DNA from: Mucilaginibacter sp. SJ
Lineage (GTDB): Bacteria; Bacteroidota; Bacteroidia; Sphingobacteriales; Sphingobacteriaceae
Direction of reading: 5' to 3'
Assembly (NCBI RefSeq): GCF_028993635.1
Contig: NZ_CP118631.1
Coordinates: forward strand, 124,001 to 188,000
Length of the DNA stretch: 64,000 bases
The notes beneath the pieces were generated by a model. The model saw only the letters and a list, made by a program, of their open reading frames with translations. It did not search any database and had not been told where the DNA came from. The stretch's first letter is position 1. Each line of letters starts with the position of its first letter. This document shows positions 62,458-64,000 of the stretch, piece after piece. A program made the translations under genes and the position numbers.

Positions 62458-63516
62458 TTATTCTGTTTCCGCTGCTGCGGCTTCATTTACATAGTTTTCA
62501 GCTACCTGGGTTAACAGTGCATCGGCATTTTTCTCCTCGGCCAGGGTTTCCTCAAGCAGGCTTTGCGCTTCGCTATAGCCTAATGTACCGGCCAGCGTGC
62601 GCAAGGTGCCGTATGACGCGATTTCATAATGCTCCACTTTCTGTGCCGCTGAAATGATCGCTACGTCGCGTACTTCGGTACCTTTGTCGGTATCTGACAG
62701 CAATTCTGTCGCTTCATTCAGCAAACCTTCCATGGCCAGGCATTTTTTAGCCGAAGCTTTCTCACCAATAGATTCGAATACGCTTTCCAGTCGCGTTACA
62801 TGGTTTTTGGTTTCTTCCAGGTGGGTGGTGATGGTTTGCTTCAGATCTTCTGAGGTAGCTCCCTTGATCAATTTGGGCAGAGCGGTGGCCAAATGCTTCT
62901 CGGCCCAATAAAGGTCCTTGATCTCGTCGATGAATAGTTCTTTCAGCACGCTCTCGGCTTCCGGACTGCGACTGGCCGCTGCTGCGGTCTTTTTGTTGTT
63001 TTTTGTTGCCATAGTAGATATATGTTGATGATAATTAAATTGAGTTAGCCCCCTGATCAGCATCTCCGCGGTAGCCTGGATGGTTTGCTGAATAATTTCT
63101 TCGCATGATCCCTGAAATACTTTTCGAAAACTGAGGTGCCTGTCATGGATCAGCGCATAAACAAACATAGTTCCAACCGGTTTTTCCGGGGTTTCGCTGC
63201 CACCGGGTGTAGTGAGCCCGGTAACGGTTACCTGTATGTCGGATGGGATAAGATGTGCCAGGCGGTATGCCATTTCCCTCGTCACCTCCATCGACTCTGG
63301 TGTAAACTGATCAATCAATCCCTTCGGTACTCCTAACAGGGATACTTTGAGATCGGCATTATAGCAGGCGATCCCGCCCTTGAGCACCTGGCCGGATTCG
63401 TCGGTAAGTGCAAACTCCGAACAAAGCCAGCCGGCCGTAGCGCTTTCGGCAAAAGCAATGGTCATCCCCTGTTGAGCTATCAGTTTACTACATTCTTTAA
63501 TCTTATTTTCTGCCAT
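62458..63516 (-). CDS. CinA-type amidohydrolase domain fused to DUF892/YciE ferritin-like domain
   Basis: A 352-residue open frame in two parts. Residues 1-168 are a stand-alone CinA C-terminal (PncC-like, NMN amidohydrolase) domain (IAFAESATAGWLCSEFALT, GGIACYNADLKVSLLGVP, VTGLTTPGG). Residues 169-352 (ATG 63012, MATKNNKKTAAAA) are a full ferritin-like YciE/YciF protein with LFIDEIKDLYWAEKHL and KVEHYEIASYGTL. The join has no linker; it reads through what looks like an AT-rich leader of yciE. A C5 tract (63049-63053; G5 on the coding strand) sits just before it, and losing one G would give a stop (AGG GGC TAA). Either a real fusion or two genes separated by an indel. Confidence 0.8.
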   Translation of the reverse strand: MAENKIKECSKLIAQQGMTIAFAESATAGWLCSEFALTDESGQVLKGGIACYNADLKVSLLGVPKGLIDQFTPESMEVTREMAYRLAHLIPSDIQVTVTGLTTPGGSETPEKPVGTMFVYALIHDRHLSFRKVFQGSCEEIIQQTIQATAEMLIRGLTQFNYHQHISTMATKNNKKTAAAASRSPEAESVLKELFIDEIKDLYWAEKHLATALPKLIKGATSEDLKQTITTHLEETKNHVTRLESVFESIGEKASAKKCLAMEGLLNEATELLSDTDKGTEVRDVAIISAAQKVEHYEIASYGTLRTLAGTLGYSEAQSLLEETLAEEKNADALLTQVAENYVNEAAAAETE

Positions 63517-63598
63517 GATTACTTGATCCAGGCCTGTCGATTACAGACTCTATAAAAACCTCCGGAAATACGGTTTTGTTTTGTTGTAATTTATTATT

Positions 63599-64000
63599 TT
63601 AATAATAAATTAAGGTTTGGAGGATGGCACTGATAGAGAAATGTGCACCGCAAACAAACTCATCGGCTGCACCATAATAGATGGTTAAACGGTCGCCATT
63701 GGCAATATGGCCATTAGTGAAAACAACGTAACCGAAAAAGCCGCTAAGTTCATAAGCCTCGGTTGGCACCATGATCGGGTCACCACTTCGGGCGATAACT
63801 TTTGACGGATTGTTAATATCCATTAAGAAAGCCCCAAGGCAATAACGGTGCTCGGCATTGGCACCATGATATATCTCCAGCCAGCCACGTTCCGTACGGA
63901 TAGGTGCCGCGCCGGCGCCAACGCGGCCGCTGTCCCACATTCCGGGCCGGGTTTTTATCAGGCATTGATGATTGCCCCATTGCCGGCTGTCTGATGACTC
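63599..64000 (-). CDS. GH130 family glycoside phosphorylase (N-terminus beyond right edge)
   Basis: The C-terminal ~133 residues of a GH130 enzyme. The frame is open through the right edge; an internal Met at 63940 is not the start. RPGMWDSGRVGAGAAPI, ERGWLEIYHGAN, HRYCLGAFLMDI, DPIMVPTEAYELSGFFGYVVFTNG and DRLTIYYGAADEFV are the five-bladed propeller blocks of mannoside phosphorylases. The family phosphorolyses beta-1,2- or beta-1,4-linked mannosides; the linkage cannot be read from this part. Family assignment is safe, specificity open. Confidence 0.9.
   Translation of the reverse strand, partial: ESSDSRQWGNHQCLIKTRPGMWDSGRVGAGAAPIRTERGWLEIYHGANAEHRYCLGAFLMDINNPSKVIARSGDPIMVPTEAYELSGFFGYVVFTNGHIANGDRLTIYYGAADEFVCGAHFSISAILQTLIYY

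Noticed and set aside
63599..63940. A separate 113-residue gene starting at 63940
   Set aside because: The frame continues to the window edge with GH130 sequence; the Met is internal (RPGMWDSG).
1..64000. CRISPR array, tRNA, rRNA, prophage or insertion sequence
   Set aside because: No regularly spaced identical repeats, no cloverleaf or rRNA stretch, no transposase or phage structural gene was found by reading.

Overview
The window looks like chromosomal DNA of a soil or plant-associated Bacteroidota of the family Sphingobacteriaceae, most likely Mucilaginibacter or a close relative (inference from protein style, no search was run). The sequence-level reasons are Bacteroidota promoter elements of the TAnnTTTG type, A-rich start regions instead of Shine-Dalgarno sites, a lysyl-tRNA synthetase with a C-terminal extension, a giant protein with a type IX secretion (T9SS) C-terminal domain, FtsX-type permeases of the kind common in this phylum, and many TPR- and PAS-linked histidine kinases. 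No rRNA, tRNA, CRISPR array, insertion sequence or prophage was seen.

Layout. 1-6.1 kb is housekeeping: a metal-regulated mntR-mntH operon (mntH runs off the left edge), an Lrp/AsnC regulator, ung, two small unknown genes and lysS. 6.2-12.4 kb carries secreted enzymes: an SMP-30 lactonase-like protein, a lipoprotein DNA/RNA endonuclease and a two-domain M16 peptidase. 12.4-13.2 kb is an 880-base gene-free stretch built from hairpin repeats. 13.2-19.1 kb is a tripartite RND efflux operon on the minus strand. A CPA1 antiporter, a dGTPase and an AraC regulator follow, and then a second, plus-strand RND operon (24.1-30.6 kb) with a TetR gene in front and two tandem TetR genes behind. 32-37 kb holds rpiA, a TPR protein and a TPR histidine kinase.

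37.4-42.7 kb is a sensory block: a small 2Fe-2S ferredoxin, a CHASE3-PAS histidine kinase and, divergently, a five-PAS protein that has the His-containing DHp segment but no ATPase domain. An FtsX/MacB-type permease without an ATPase partner follows. At 45.8-56.6 kb come a lipoprotein polysaccharide lyase with a ricin-type lectin domain, a 2000-residue multidomain T9SS cargo translationally coupled to a 77-residue membrane protein, and a TPR kinase with a single-domain response regulator.

56.5-64 kb resembles a stress and metabolism cluster: PrpD/MmgE, a tiny lipoprotein missed by length-based gene calling, an unrecognised 732-residue protein with an apparent alpha/alpha barrel, a low-affinity iron permease-like protein, a 53-residue membrane peptide, a DUF421 protein, a DUF72 protein, a CinA-YciE read-through fusion, and a GH130 glycoside phosphorylase running off the right edge.

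The strongest leads for something undescribed are: the bipartite hairpin element at 12.6-13.0 kb, whose stems covary around a constant AGA/TCT loop; the giant T9SS cargo coupled to its small membrane partner; the PAS/DHp protein lacking an ATPase; homopolymer tracts that decide the C-termini of PrpD and of CinA-YciE; and several near-leaderless regulator genes, including mntR with a palindromic operator inside its own promoter.
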